Of a stretch of 64,000 bases of DNA, positions 35,226 to 47,595 are shown piece after piece. Source of the DNA: Solanum dulcamara (lineage: Eukaryota; Streptophyta; Magnoliopsida; Solanales; Solanaceae). The notes beneath the pieces were generated by a model. That model worked only from the letters and a program-made list of their open reading frames with translations, searched no databases and was not told where the DNA came from. The translations under genes and the position numbers were made by a program. Position 1 is the first letter of the stretch; every line of letters starts with the position of its first letter. The stretch covers positions 45,959,097 through 46,023,096 of the forward strand of contig NC_077242.1 in assembly GCF_947179165.1 (NCBI RefSeq), given 5' to 3'.

Positions 35226-37474
35226 CGTAACACCTCGAAAGTTGGAATGTTGGTTTAGAAAGGAAAAGTTACAAAAAAGTTCTAGTTTAGCTCAGAAAGA
35301 GCCAACTACGGACCCTATAAGGTCATATGGTCAATAGGAAAGCAGTCATAGGTGAGCCTAACACTTGGGAAAAATATGAGATCTAGAAGTGGAACTAGAA
35401 GTGGGATCTATGGAACATATAAATTCCTACGATGCATAAATGGAGGTTGTAGGAAGGGCCCTGAAGTTGTTAAATTTTGAAGCCTCAGAAGTTGGGTCTA
35501 CAAGTGGGATCTATGGAACATATAAATTCCTACGATCCATAAATAGAGGTTGTAGGAAGGGCCCTAATGTTGTTAAATTTTGAAGCCTCAGAAGTGGATC
35601 TACTGATCAACAAGAAGTACACGTTGTAGGTGGAATCATAGGTGGAAATTTAGAGAGTTGGTTCTGAAGTCATGTAAGATGAGTGAGGTCTACGAATCGT
35701 AGACTCACCTATGAATCATATGGTGTAGTTTTACGATGCACTTCAGGAGCCTAAATTTGTACTTTGATTCCACGATCCTAAGCTATGATCCATCGAAGGA
35801 CCTACAAACCATAGGTGGGGTCCGTAAGTCATATCCGATAGAAATTTCAAGGGTGTTTCGGATATTTCCTATTTTTTAATGCCTAAGCTATATCATTTTG
35901 GACTATTTCCTAAGACATATAAATACCCAAACCTTTCAATTTTTGCCCATTCGCTTTCATTCACCTAAAAATCTCTAACGGTTTCAAGGAACTCTCCCAA
36001 GGACTTCTTCTTCAAGCCAAGCTATGGTTTACAAACTCAAGTCTCCTCTTCAATTTTCAAGCTAGAATTATTTGAGGTATGTAGGAATTTTATCTATGGA
36101 GTCCCAAAGTATTTTTAATTCCTCTTTATGATTTCTTCCTAAATCCTATGATTTGATGATCATGCATTGGGTTCAATTAGTTAAGATTTATTTCACTCTT
36201 ATTAATCTTATTATGCATGATTTGATCTTAATTATGTGATTTTGATACAAAATTTAGGAACCCATGCATTATGCCTATTTTATGATCATGACCTATGTTT
36301 GAGAATTATGCATGGATCATGAACTTATGAAACTATGATTATAATGATTTATTAAATAAAGTATCAACATAATTTTATAAATACAGAGTTGCTTCAAAAG
36401 GCAAGTATTCTTATCCTGAAATATTTTCATAATTTTTCTATGAACGAACTTATTATGATTTAGATGCTTAGATATGTATCTCTATGAATGTTCTATAATA
36501 TCATAATTTGTTGAAGGAGCTATTCTTATGATTTTTAAGTATTTATGATTAATTTGGTCTTACAAGCTTATTACCATTTTTGAAGATAATACTATGATTA
36601 TGATATTCTATTGAGAGTTACCCAGCATCGAGCAAACATTGGGATGGAGGCTCTCTCATTAGTAAAGGTCGGATATTTAGTAGAAATTCCCTTGTCCCAT
36701 AACTATGTTCCCCCATAGGACTTAGTTGTAATTAACTCTAGCTAGTAGATCCACAATAGCTTATGTTTATGGTCCTTACCATGGCAAGTAGGACAATCTC
36801 TTTTTCCATGTTATAGCTCACATGGTTTATGTCGATTAACAGTTTCTCTCACTATGCTATATTTTGATTATGATTTACGTATGAATATTGCACTGACCAT
36901 TTCTTATGTTTCTTATGATGTTTGAAAGGATTTTATTATGCTTTAGCTTGATCATTACAATATTATATTTTATGTCATGTATTGCACATTCTCCATACTC
37001 AGTACATTCTATAGTACCGACCACATACTTTTTTTGCCAATTTTACTTTATAATATAGGTCATGACGGTCCCTCTCATGCCGGAAGTTAGTATCTGGATC
37101 CTATCAGTGTAACATTATTTGGTGAGTCCTCTACTTCGAGGGCACAACCATGTTACGAGCTTCTTTATGTCTTCCTCTTTAGATTTGTTTAAGTTTTCCA
37201 GATTTTTGTGAGATAGGGCTTGTTCTATGCCCCATCTATGTTAGTAGAGGCGTCAGACTAGTATAGTTTATTTTCGCATTTCAAATATTATTCTCAAACT
37301 CTTTTTATGTTGTGTTGCTATGATAAGACTACTTTTAAGACTTAGCTTCCGTATTTTATTCTTATGTTGATTAGCATGTTATCTTAAGTCATGCTTATGC
37401 TAAGAGGCTTGGTTTAGGGTTTTTTGGGATCCTATTCACCGTGTCATGTATAAGGCATAACTTGGGTCATGAGA
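35226..37474 (+). mobile_element. F 5' LTR (2.25 kb)
   Basis: It starts CGTAACACCTCGAAAG (TG changed to CG) and ends near ACTTGGGTCATGAGA at 37474. It contains a 103-bp tandem duplication (35401-35606, each copy beginning GTGGGATCTATGG) and many CTACGA/TCGTAG words. The downstream part (36060-37440) is AT-rich. The leader that follows has a heavily mutated primer site near 37477-37490. Its 3' LTR should lie past E2, outside the window. Confidence 0.8.
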
Positions 37475-37540
37475 AACTTGGGATGATATTATTAGGTTCA
37501 TGTGTCTTAGGGCATCTGACAAGCCGCATTGAGTAGAGTC

Positions 37541-37577
37541 TTATTCATTAGTGTGAAATGCGCCACGTAATGAATAG
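37541..37577 (+). other. Leader hairpin of F
   Basis: TTATTCATTA (37541-37550) pairs with TAATGAATAG (37568-37577) around a loop with GCGC (37560-37563). It lies in the same leader position as the hairpins of R, E2 and E3 and is flanked by the shared words AGTAGAGTCTT and AAGCTACGAGAC. Stem bases differ from those copies while pairing is retained. Confidence 0.7.
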
Positions 37578-37689
37578 AAAGCTACGAGACTTTTAAGAAA
37601 CTTCACTTCTTTCATTACTCTTAAGTCGTACGATAGAGTTGAACTCTATAATGTTTCTTTCTAACTCATGTTCTATACGTTTCAGAATA

Positions 37690-38800
37690 ATTCCTCCATT
37701 GAGAAGGAACATCGATCAAGGTGAAGAGCGTCAAGCACCTCAAGCATTGATTGATCCTTGGGCCGACAAGTCACTCATGCCGAGTTTAGGGATACTTTTC
37801 AAGTACTTTTCCAAGACATGGTGTCACAAGTCAATCATGAGGTTGTAGCTCATGTAAACCCAAATATTGGTACAACGGCGATGAGGGTTCAAAATATCAC
37901 AAGGATGAATCCTTCAAAATTCCATTCTTTTAAGGTGGATGAAGATCCATAAGAGTTCATTGAGGGAATCCAAAAGGTTTATGATATCAGGGATGTTACT
38001 CTAGTGGAAAAGGTGGATTTAGCCACATATCAATTGAAGGGAGTTGCTCAAGTTTTCTTTAACCAATCGAAGGGAGAGAGGGGTATTGATGTGGGTACTT
38101 TGGATTGTGAAAAGTTCAAGAGTGCTTTCCTAATCGGTTCTTTCCCCTTGAATTGAGGGAAACTAAATTTCAAGAGTTCATTAACACAAGTCAAGATAGC
38201 ATGAGTGTGAGTGAATATACCTTAAAGTTTACTTAATTGTCCAAGTATGCTCCGTCCATGGAAGCCAACTCTAGAGCTCATATGAGCAAATTTATTTTTG
38301 ATATTTCAGATGTGGTGGTCAAGGAATGTAGAGCCATAATATTGATAAAGTAGATAGATATCTCGAGATTGATGACTCATTCAGAGTAAATAGAGGAGGA
38401 AAAGCTTAAGGAAAGGCTAGAGAGTCAAAGAGAGCTAGGACGATAGCAGAGACTTTTTACATTCGAAGGCTGATAATGGTGGTCATTCTCAGTTTCAACA
38501 AAAGTTCTCTGGGTAGAATTCATCTAGTGCTCTAATTCAGAAGTCCAAAAAGATACAGTGTCTAACCATAAGGCTCAAGGAGGAGCTTCTAGTTGTCAAA
38601 TTGTCCGCGCATGTAAGAAGTGTGGGAAGAATCATTGATAAAATTACATAGTTAGGTCCGATGCATTTTATGGTTGTGGTAAAATGGTTCAAAGTTAGAG
38701 ATTGTCCTTCGCTTGCTAGTATGGATAGAGATGGTCGTCAGTAGACTCAGTCTACTTTTTAGGTAGCCCATCTCTGTAGGGTACTTCATCTGGTTCTGGT
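37690..38800 (+). pseudogene. F gag (capsid, with zinc-knuckle remnant)
   Basis: It begins PPLRRNIDQGEE, which in relatives follows Met; here the start codon is ATT (37690-37692). After a frameshift near 37760 come HAEFRDTFQVLFQDMV, RMNPSKFHSFKVDEDP (37905-37950) and, past a stop, ATYQLKGVAQVFFNQSK (about 38025-38075), QEFINTSQDSMSVSEYTLKF (about 38170-38230), LSKYAPSMEANSRAHMSKF and VVKECR. The nucleocapsid end (38600-38690) keeps CKKCGKNH and CGK/RDCP fragments of a CCHC knuckle, broken by stops. Capsid identity is clear; this is the gag of a plant Ty3/gypsy element and cannot be translated. Confidence 0.9.
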
Positions 38801-38859
38801 GGTTAGTGTTAGAAAATGTTTTATACTCTTTAGACTCAATTTGATTATGTGGAATCTCC

Positions 38860-41039
38860 AATTCGGTTATTGGTATGTTATGAGTCTTTCAGTTTGATAT
38901 TTATACTTTATTAGATCCTGGAGAAAATTGTTCTTTTGTGACTCCTTATGTTGCTATGAAGTTTGATGTCAGTCCCAAATTATTATTAGAACCTTTCTCA
39001 GTCTATACTCTTATCGGCGATTCATTCTTAGCTAAACTTGTGTATAGAAATTTCCAGTCTCAATTTTCAGAAAATTACCTCAATTGATCTTGTAGAGTTA
39101 GATATGACTAACTTTGATGTTATTCTTTATATGGATTGGCTTCATACTTGTTAGTCCCTATTGATTGTAAAACCCGAGTGGTTAAGTTTTAATTTCCAAA
39201 TAAACTAGTCATAGAGTGGAAGGGTTGTAATTTAGTGTTTAAGGGTTAGTTTATCTCGTTCCTTAAAGCTCGAAGGATGGTTATAAAGGTTGCATCTATC
39301 ATTTACTATGGGTTAGGGATTCTAAAATCCTTACTCCTGAGTCAGTTTCCACTGTGAATGAGTCTTTGGAAGTGTTTCCCTATGATCTTCATGGTATTCC
39401 TCCTGAAAGGGAAATCAACTTTGGAATTAACTTTCTTCTAGATACCCAACCTATCTTCATTCCTCTTTATAGAATGGCTCCAGTGGAACTTAAGAAGTTG
39501 AAGAATTAGTTAAAGGACCTTTTGGATAAGGGTTTTATTAGATCGAGTATCCCTCCATGGGGTGGTCTAGTTCTTTTCATTCAAAAGAAGGATTTGTCTC
39601 TCCGTATGTGCATTAATTATTGATAGTTGAATAAGGTCTCCATTAAGAAAACATTTTCTATCCCAAGAATTAATGACATGTTCAATCAACTTCAAGGTGC
39701 TAGCTACTTTTCAAAGATTGATCTTCGATCGGATTATCATCAATTTAAAGTAAGAGAATGTGACATTTCAAAGATGACTTATTGAACTTGGTATGGCCGC
39801 TCTTAAGTTTTGGTTATGTTTTTTGGACCAACGAATTCTCCTATAACTTTTATGGATTTGATGTACAGGATGTTCAAGCAATATTTGGGTATGTTCTTCA
39901 TTGTTTCCATTGATGATATTTTGATCTATTCTTGAAGTGAGGATGAGCATATCAATGATTTGGGATTGTCTTGCAAGTTTTCAAGGATCGTCAATTATTT
40001 GCTAAGTTTTTCAAGTGTGAGTTTTGATTGAGGTTGGTTGCATTTCTTGGCCATATTATTTCCAGCGAGGTATTAGCATTGATCCTAGGATGACTAAGGC
40101 GGTTAAGAGTTGGGCTAGACCTATTTCTCGCTCAGATATTTGGAGTTTCTTAGGTTTAGATTCTTACTAAAGATGGTTTCTGGAAGAAGTTTCCTCTATT
40201 GTTTCACCTTTGGCTACATTGACTCAAATGGTGAAATTCCAATGGTCCGAAACATGCGATAAGAGTTTCAAAGAGTTGAAATATTGACTTTATCAAAAAG
40301 ATCCGATGGTTTTGTTGTGTATTATGATGCCGCGAGAATTTCTACTTATTGTATGTTGATGCAAAATGGTAAAGTGATAGCCTATGCTTCTAGGTAACTT
40401 AAGTTTCATGAAAAGAATTATCTGACTCATGATTTGGAGTTAGCGGCTGTGCCGTTTGCCTTGAAGATTTGGAGACACTATCTCTATGGTGTTCATGTGG
40501 ATGTATTCACAAATCATAAGAGTTTACAATATGTATTTAAATAAAAGGATTTGGATCTTCGCTAAAGAAGGTGTCTAAAATTATTGAAGGATTATGAAAT
40601 GAGTGTCCTTTAGTATTTGGGAAAGGCAAATTCGGTTGCCGAAGCTCTTAGTAGATTGTTCATGAATAGTGTTGTCCATATTGAGAATAAGAAAAAGGAG
40701 TTGGTTCGTGATGTGCATACACTATCTTATTTGGGCGTTCATTTGGTTGATTTTGAGGATGGTGGTTTTATTGTTCACAATGCCTCAGAGTCCTCTCTTG
40801 TGTGGCATGTGAAGGCAAAACTAGATAGTGATACAAATTTGGTTGAATTGAAGAAAGCGATTTCTGAAAAAGCTATTGAGGTTTTGTCCTAAGGGGGAGA
40901 TGATGTGTTTCGTTACCAAGGTCACTTATGTGTTCTAGATGTTGATGGTTTGAGACAAGAGATATTATTAGAAGTTTATAGTTCTCGGTATTCTGTTCAC
41001 CAGGATCCACTAAGATGTGTCATGATTTGAGGGAAGTTT
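38860..41039 (+). pseudogene. F pol: protease, RT, RNase H and start of integrase
   Basis: Domains in order: protease with LDPG then SFVTPYVAMKFDVSP (about 38925-38980); linker with WKGC and [18 protein letters not shown] from [10 protein letters not shown] (39475) through [55 protein letters not shown] and the catalytic SIDDILIYS (aspartates at 39912-39917, retained); RNase H from YYDAARIS (about 40320) with [40 protein letters not shown]; then GKANSVAEALSRL and a 91-codon frame (40617-40892) to the integrase N-terminus (GGDDVF.YQGHLCV, SRYSVH). Many stops and frameshifts. E2 cuts it at 41039, before the integrase core. It is the best-preserved RT here and marks the type of element that could have served as helper. 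Confidence 0.92.
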
Positions 41040-41389
41040 TGTTATACCCCGTACTTCTGAACTTCAGAAAGCCTTCTTAACTTCATAAACGTTGTCACGT
41101 GACCCCGATTAGCTACAATGCTATCAAGTAACTCTAAAGAAAGGAGAATGAGATACCCCATAATAAGGAAGATTGGAAATAGGGCTATAAGAATCCGGAA
41201 GGAGTTAGAGGCCAAGTAACAGGTCGTAGGACTCGACTTACTTGCATAAGCTACCAACTTGGATTTGTTACATAATTAAGCCATTTGAGTACACATCGAG
41301 CTTAAGTATCAAGGAATACATAGGCTCTTGGAGTGACACGAGATTATGAACCCACAGAAGACAAATAAGAAGACGACGCGCCTACTCAA

Positions 41390-41710
41390 AGAAAGTAGGT
41401 GATGCACCTACTTGGACAAGTAGGTGATGCACCTAATTAGGGTCAAGTAGGTGATGCAGCAGCTTGGGTAGACCCCACATGGCTACGTGACAGCCAAGGA
41501 TTGGAGGCATGATTGAGGTGGCGCCCTAGGGGCTGCCACGTGTCACCCCTAGGGGATGCCACGTGTCACCTCCTAAGGAGGTGTATATATATATATGCTA
41601 TATGCTGGAGTATATCTCATTTTCAGCACTTCTAACTTAAGAGAATTGAGAGAAAAATGTGAGAGCAAGGAAGAGGCAGCCACAGGTTGCTCCAATTCAA
41701 GGTAAGCTCC
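41390..41710 (+). promoter_or_regulatory. Promoter block of E2 5' LTR
   Basis: GTAGGTGATGCACCTAC-type inverted repeats occupy 41395-41457; two GCCACGTGTCACC G-boxes lie 23 bp apart at 41535-41547 and 41558-41570; a TATA run TATATATATATAT is at 41584-41596; and AAG|GTAAGC sits at 41702, 118 nt after the TATA box. This is the clearest copy of the paired G-boxes. Confidence 0.7.
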
Positions 41711-43352
41711 GATTTCGTTCCGTGAATTAATTATTTAAGATACCCTACGGTGATATAGCGGTGTTTAATAATGAAAATTTTCTATTCGGGGTAGCGAAGA
41801 AGAGACACAAACAGCCCACTACTTTTCAGCATACTAAGAGAACTTCTGAGATAAGTTTTAGTAAGTTTTAGCAAGGTATGGCTTGGTTCTCTTCTCCCAC
41901 ATTTTGGTAAGGGTTTGCAAATGTTATGATAGTGTTAATGATGTAAAGTTATGGTTTGGAGCAGAAACAATGAATAATAATCAGCCACGAAATTTCAGCC
42001 GCAACTAGAGAAATATCATGGAGATGCTTGACGTTAGAAATATCCTAAAGTGAAGTCGTTGTGCTTAAATTAAAGTCGAGTAGAATGTTGTACTTATGGT
42101 GCTGCAGCTGTAGGTGGTGTTATGGTATGTTGCATCTTAGAACACATTCTAATGAAGGTGGGGTGTTGCTGGTTACAGCCATGTAACCCTCTGTTACGTA
42201 TGATTAAAGGTGTTACCATAGGGAGACTAGAAACCCTATTTTAGATATCATAATTTTGAGCGAGTCGTTGGAAGTTTGTATTATGTAATGTTGATATGAG
42301 TTTCCTGTATATATGCTACAGGGTGTTGTTTTTGGTTGGCTGTAGTTAATGGGGGTGTAATTGGAAGTTCGAATAGGGCAAGTTATAGAGGAGATGCTGC
42401 CCAAATTTCGTTAACTTTTAACTAGTTAATAGACTAGTCGATACTAGTTGAGAAAGGAGAATAGGGAATTGGTTCCTATGGGTAGGTGGTGGTAGAATTG
42501 CAAGTTGGAAAGTGAAAGGTCACTAACCCTAGTATTACTTTTGTGTTAAATAGGTTAAAGAAGTAACGAAGCGAGCTTGGATGCGAGTAATCCATAACAG
42601 GTATGTGAAGCTTTCTCTTGGCATTTTTTTGACATAAGTATGCAAAGCTATTCTTATTTCGTTTGGCATGTCTTAGATATAAGTTATGAATTGTTTGTAT
42701 ATGAAACATGAGGATAGTTCTATTCGTAAAGCTCTGAGTACAGTTCATAATTCTTATCCACTTGTGATGGTAGAACTCCTATAATAGTGGAGCTATTGCC
42801 TTCTTAAGACTTCTATAGGATAAAAGGTAATATATGTAGAGCCTAGTGCTCTTTTCTTTTGGGATGTCTTAAACGTAAATGAAATGAGGTATGATATGAG
42901 TATGGAGGTAGTTCCAATTGTAAGTTCCAAATATAGCACATGACTCATGTTCACTTCTAAATGCTAAGGCTCTTAAGGAAGCTGAGCTATCACCCTCGAG
43001 CCTTCTATATGCGAAGACATGATCCATGACTCTTAGTCACATCTGAATGTAAAGTTCTCGAGTCTCCTATAAGGTGAATGTTAATTGAATGTATAAGCTC
43101 CTACTCCTAAGGTTTCTGTGATGACAAACGTCTCTTGTTCTATGAGCTATTTAGTCTTGTCTAGATATACGTCTAATATTCTTGAGACTCCAGTAGATTT
43201 GACCCCTAATGATATTTCACAGGATACTTGAAATGAGTACTACCCTGGTCTTCAAGGGCCGGTTCACTTGGCTGTTTCATTGAGTCTTAGATGATGAGTT
43301 AAATTGCATATGGTTCCTCGCTACTCTACTCGTGCAGGCTGTTAATACATCC

Positions 43353-43661
43353 TTCACCGCATCCCATAAAGGGCCGGGCATGATAAATTCACTACATCCT
43401 ATGAAGCAAGGATGATAAATTCACCACATCCCATGAAGGGCCGGGGATGATAAATTCACCGCATCCCATGAAGGGCCGGACATGATAAATTTACTGCGTC
43501 CTATGAAGGTCCAGGCATGATAAATTCACCACATCCCATGAAGGGCCGGATATGATAAATTCATCGCATCCCATGAAGGGCTGGGCATGATAAATTCACT
43601 GCATCCCATGAAAGGCCGGGCATGATAAATTCACCACGTCCCATGAAGGGCTGGGCATGAT
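43353..43661. repeat. 36-bp tandem array, first half (about 9 units)
   Basis: Units AAATTCACC(A/G)CATCCCATGAAGGGCCGGGCATGAT. E3 inserted exactly in ATGAT of one unit; the array continues at 59353-59500. Confidence 0.9.
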
Positions 43662-46600
43662 TGTTACACCCCACGCTCTTGAGTTCGGAATGTTCCTTAA
43701 GTTACGTAGAAGTTATCATGTGAGTCGCCTAAGCTACAACACTATCAAACAACTCTAAAAAGGGAAAATGTGATACCCTATAGTAGGGAAGGTTGGAAAT
43801 AGGGTCAAGAGAAGTCAGAAGGAGTTGGAGGCCAAGTAATGAGTCTTAGAACTCGATTTACCTATGAAAGCTACTAACTTAGAAGTCTTATATACTTGAG
43901 CTACTTGAGAACATATCAAGATTACGTATCATGGATTATATAGGCTCGTAAAATAAGACGAGATTACGAACTCACGAGGAAAAAAAAAGAAGACACGTGG
44001 CAGCCAATGAAGGAGTGACACATGGCATCACCTCAAGTAAGTAGGTGACCCACCTACTTGGGTTCAAGTAGGTGACCCACCTTCTTGGGGGAGTTAGGCC
44101 CCACTTCCATGTGGTAGCCCCTAAGAAGCTATATAGATACGATGGCCAATCACGGCTGGACACGTGTTACCCTGAGGGGCTGACATGTGTCACCTCTAAA
44201 GCAGCCCTTATATACATGCTAAATGATTCATAATTTCAGTCCCTTATCCCAAAATCTTCAGCACACAAAAAATAAAAGCAAACCCTAGCTTAGAGAGAAA
44301 AACCTGATGGCTTGGAGGAAAAAATAGGTACGTTCCAATTTCACTCGGTAAATTAATTATCCAGCATATACCACGATGATATGGAGGTATTATAAGTATA
44401 AAATCATGGCTTGGTGTAGCCAAAATGGACAGCAAACAGTCCACGCAGTTTCAGCACAACTAAAGAAGTTCCAAGGCGCAATTTTGGCTAGCTTTGGCCA
44501 ATTTTGGGTAAGGTAAGGCTTCTCCTTTAAATTTGGATTTTATGGGGTTGTTAGGTAGTGTATTATATACCTTGTATACTTCTGGAAGTATAAAAAAGGC
44601 CGTGGAAATGTTCGACGATAGATACAATCGAAATTGAAGTCGTTGTAGTTAAATTGTAGTCAAAATGAGGCATTGTGTCTGTGGAGGTTGCTGCTGGTTG
44701 TATGGTGTCTGTTGTGGGGACTAAATGTGTCCTAAAAGAGGTGGGGGATTTGCTGGTTGTAGCCACATTGTTACACCCCACCCTTTTTAAACTCGGAATA
44801 TCTCATAAGTTCCTTGGATATTATCATGTAAGCCGGATACGCTACGACACTATAAAATGGCTCTAAGGAAGGGAGAATGTGATTCCCCATAGTAGAGAAG
44901 GTTGGAGATGAAATCATAAGAGTCCGAAAGGAATTTGAGGCCAAGTAATGGGTCGTAGGACTCCATTTATCTACGTAAGCTACTAACTTGGAAGTCTTAC
45001 ATACTTAAGCTATTGGAGTACGTACCAAGCTTGGATAGCATGGGTTACATAGGCTCTTAAAATAAGACGAGATTACGAACCTATGAGAGAAAGCAAAAAC
45101 TAGTTTCCGAACTTATGAAAGTGAAGCAAGCAGGTGACAAGCAAGCAACTCAAGCAAGCAGGTGACTCACCTGCTTGCTTGGTGGGTGGACCCCGCTGCC
45201 ATGTGGCGGCACGTGATAGGTCGCATAAGCCTAGGTGGCGTCCTCGGGGGCTACCACATGTCACCCTAAGGGGATGCCATGTTGCACCTTATTAAAAGGT
45301 GGATATATACATATTAATGACTCTTAAGTCATTTAGAGTCCAAAAATCAGCCAAAGAATAGAGAAAACACGTGAGAGAAGAGGCAACCATGGTTGGAGAA
45401 GTTTAAGGTAAGTTCCTTAATTTTTCTTCCGTGAATTAATTAGCTACGGTGTTCCTAAAGCACGTGGAGATGTATATATGTATATATATGTATATTATGA
45501 TGACTAAGAAGTCATTTCTTCAGCTGTACACTTGGAAACAATTGGACAGAAACGTGAGAGGAAGAAGAGAGGAGGGCTACGGCCTAGGGGTAGCCAAGGT
45601 ACGCCTCCGAGCTTCGCTATGTAAATAAATTATATAAGGTATACTAAGATGAATTTTAGGGTGATAATAACATAAATTTACTGCTTGGGTCAGCGAGGAA
45701 GTCGCACAAACAGCCCGCTCAATTTCAGCGCTTTTGAAGAAGTTTCGAGTTGTGATTTGACAATTTTGGCCAATTCCGGGTAAGGTAAGGTTTCTCCTTT
45801 TAATTTGGACTTTATGGCGTTGTTATAGAGTGTGTTACATGACCTATAGGTGTCTGGAAATATGAAAATGTCATAGAAATACTTGGCGTTCGGAATAAAC
45901 AAAATTGTAGTCGTTATAGTCGAATTGTCGTCAAAGTAAGGCGTTGTTCTTGTGAGTTGCTGCTGAAGGAGTGTGGTGTATTATTGTAGAGCCTAAATAT
46001 GTTCTAATATGGGTTAGGGTGATGCTGTCTGAAGCCACATGACCCCCCGTTGCGTATAATTAAAGGCGTTACAAAATAAAGGCTAGACGCCCTATTGTGA
46101 TATCGTATTTTTGAATAAGTCGTTTGGAGTTTATGTGGTATATTGTTGGTATGAATTGCTACAGGTTGTTGTTGTTGGTTGGCTTTAGGTATTAGGAACC
46201 TAATTGGAAATTCGGATAGAGCACATTATAGGGGAGGTGCTGCCCAATTTTCATTAACACCTTAACAAACTAAAGAACTAGTCAAGGAAACGACTAAGGA
46301 AATAGATTCCCTTAATATTAAGGCGTAACCTAAGATGCTGGAAAGTTAAGAGTAGTTGATATTCGTATTACTTTCATATTGAATAGGTTTAGAAGGCGAC
46401 GAGACGAGCAGGATAAAGAGTAGCTCCCAAGAGGTATGTAAAGCTTTCTCTTGGCATGTTTTGGTATAAGTTTGTACAGCTATCTTTCTTTCCTTTTGGC
46501 AATGTTTAGCCTTAAAGTGAATTGTAAATGAAGTGCGGGGATAATTCCATTTCCAGAATTCCGAGTACGCCTCACAACCCCTATCCACTGTTCAGTATTA

Positions 46601-47194
46601 GAGTTCCTATGAAGATTAAGTATTGCCTAGTAGGGCTTCTATGTGTCAGAATATAATGTATGTGAAGCCTATCCCTTCTCTTCTTTTGGCATGTCGTAGA
46701 GGTAAGTAAAAAAATGATATAATCTCTAAAGTGATTCCATTCCTAAGTGTCTTTTATACAGTTTTGAATGTTGAACTTTTATGATAGTTAAGCTAATTTC
46801 CTTGAATCATTTATACACTAAGGACTTAGTGAATATACAGACTCCTAGTCATAAACTTCTTCGAAGATGAGTACTCTGGAGTTTTTAAGTGAATAGTCTT
46901 ACTTTGGTATAAGTCTAGGGACCTCGAGATGTAATTAATGTAGCTCCTAATGGTATTTAGAGGGCAGCTAGCATAACTATACTGCTACTCGAATTCTTAG
47001 ACAACAGTTTAGTCCTCTTATATAGTTGAGTCTTAGATAATGATTTAAACTATGTTTTTTTTCTCACTATTCTACTCGTGTATACTGTAACACTTCTTCT
47101 CTAAGTCCAGGGCCGGTTGTCAAATTCGTGCAATTCACTGCATTATTCACCGAGTCCCTTGCTAGAGGGCCAGCATCCATATGTATATATATGA

Positions 47195-47330
47195 TGGCCT
47201 GGGGCCTGATACTGATACTATGATAATGTGTTGTAATAAGGTGACGATGTCCTGGGGCCTGATACTGATACTATGATTATGTGTTGTAATAAGGTGACGA
47301 TGGCATGGGGCCTGATACTGATACTATATA
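47195..47330. repeat. 53-bp tandem repeat, about 2.6 units
   Basis: CCTGGGGCCTGATACTGATAC followed by a TATGAT-ATGTGTTGTAATAAGGTGACGATG tail repeats at 47198, 47251 and (with CAT for CCT) 47304. It lies in the fast-changing tandem zone of the LTR. Confidence 0.88.
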
Positions 47331-47595
47331 TATGATTCACCGGACCCCTGACGGGGCCGACTATATTGAAAATTTGAGCATGCATGTTTTTATGATTCAC
47401 AGAGTACAGGTACATGTTCGCAATTTGATAAGTTATTCTCCTACTTCTCTGTTTCGGATATACCTCCAATTGTATTATGTTACATTTTACATAGTACATA
47501 TGTCATACTGAGCCCCTTTTTTTCGGGGGGCTGCGTTTCATGTCCGCAAGTATAGGTACAGGTTTTGGGAGTCCGTCAGCTTAGGATTCCGCTCA

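Larger units (their letters stand above)
41040..43661 (+). mobile_element. E2 5' LTR, first part
   Basis: TGTTATACCCCG starts at 41040 inside F integrase; AGTTT (41035-41039) would be the left target copy. It carries the promoter block at 41390-41710, AT-rich body, and a 36-bp tandem array (43353-43661) in which E3 sits. The LTR resumes at 59358 and ends at 60199, giving about 3.46 kb in total. E2 is therefore younger than F and older than E3. Confidence 0.87.

Noticed and set aside
40617..40892. 91-codon frame as a functional small protein
   Set aside because: It is the open stretch between RNase H and integrase of the decayed F pol, with stops on both sides.
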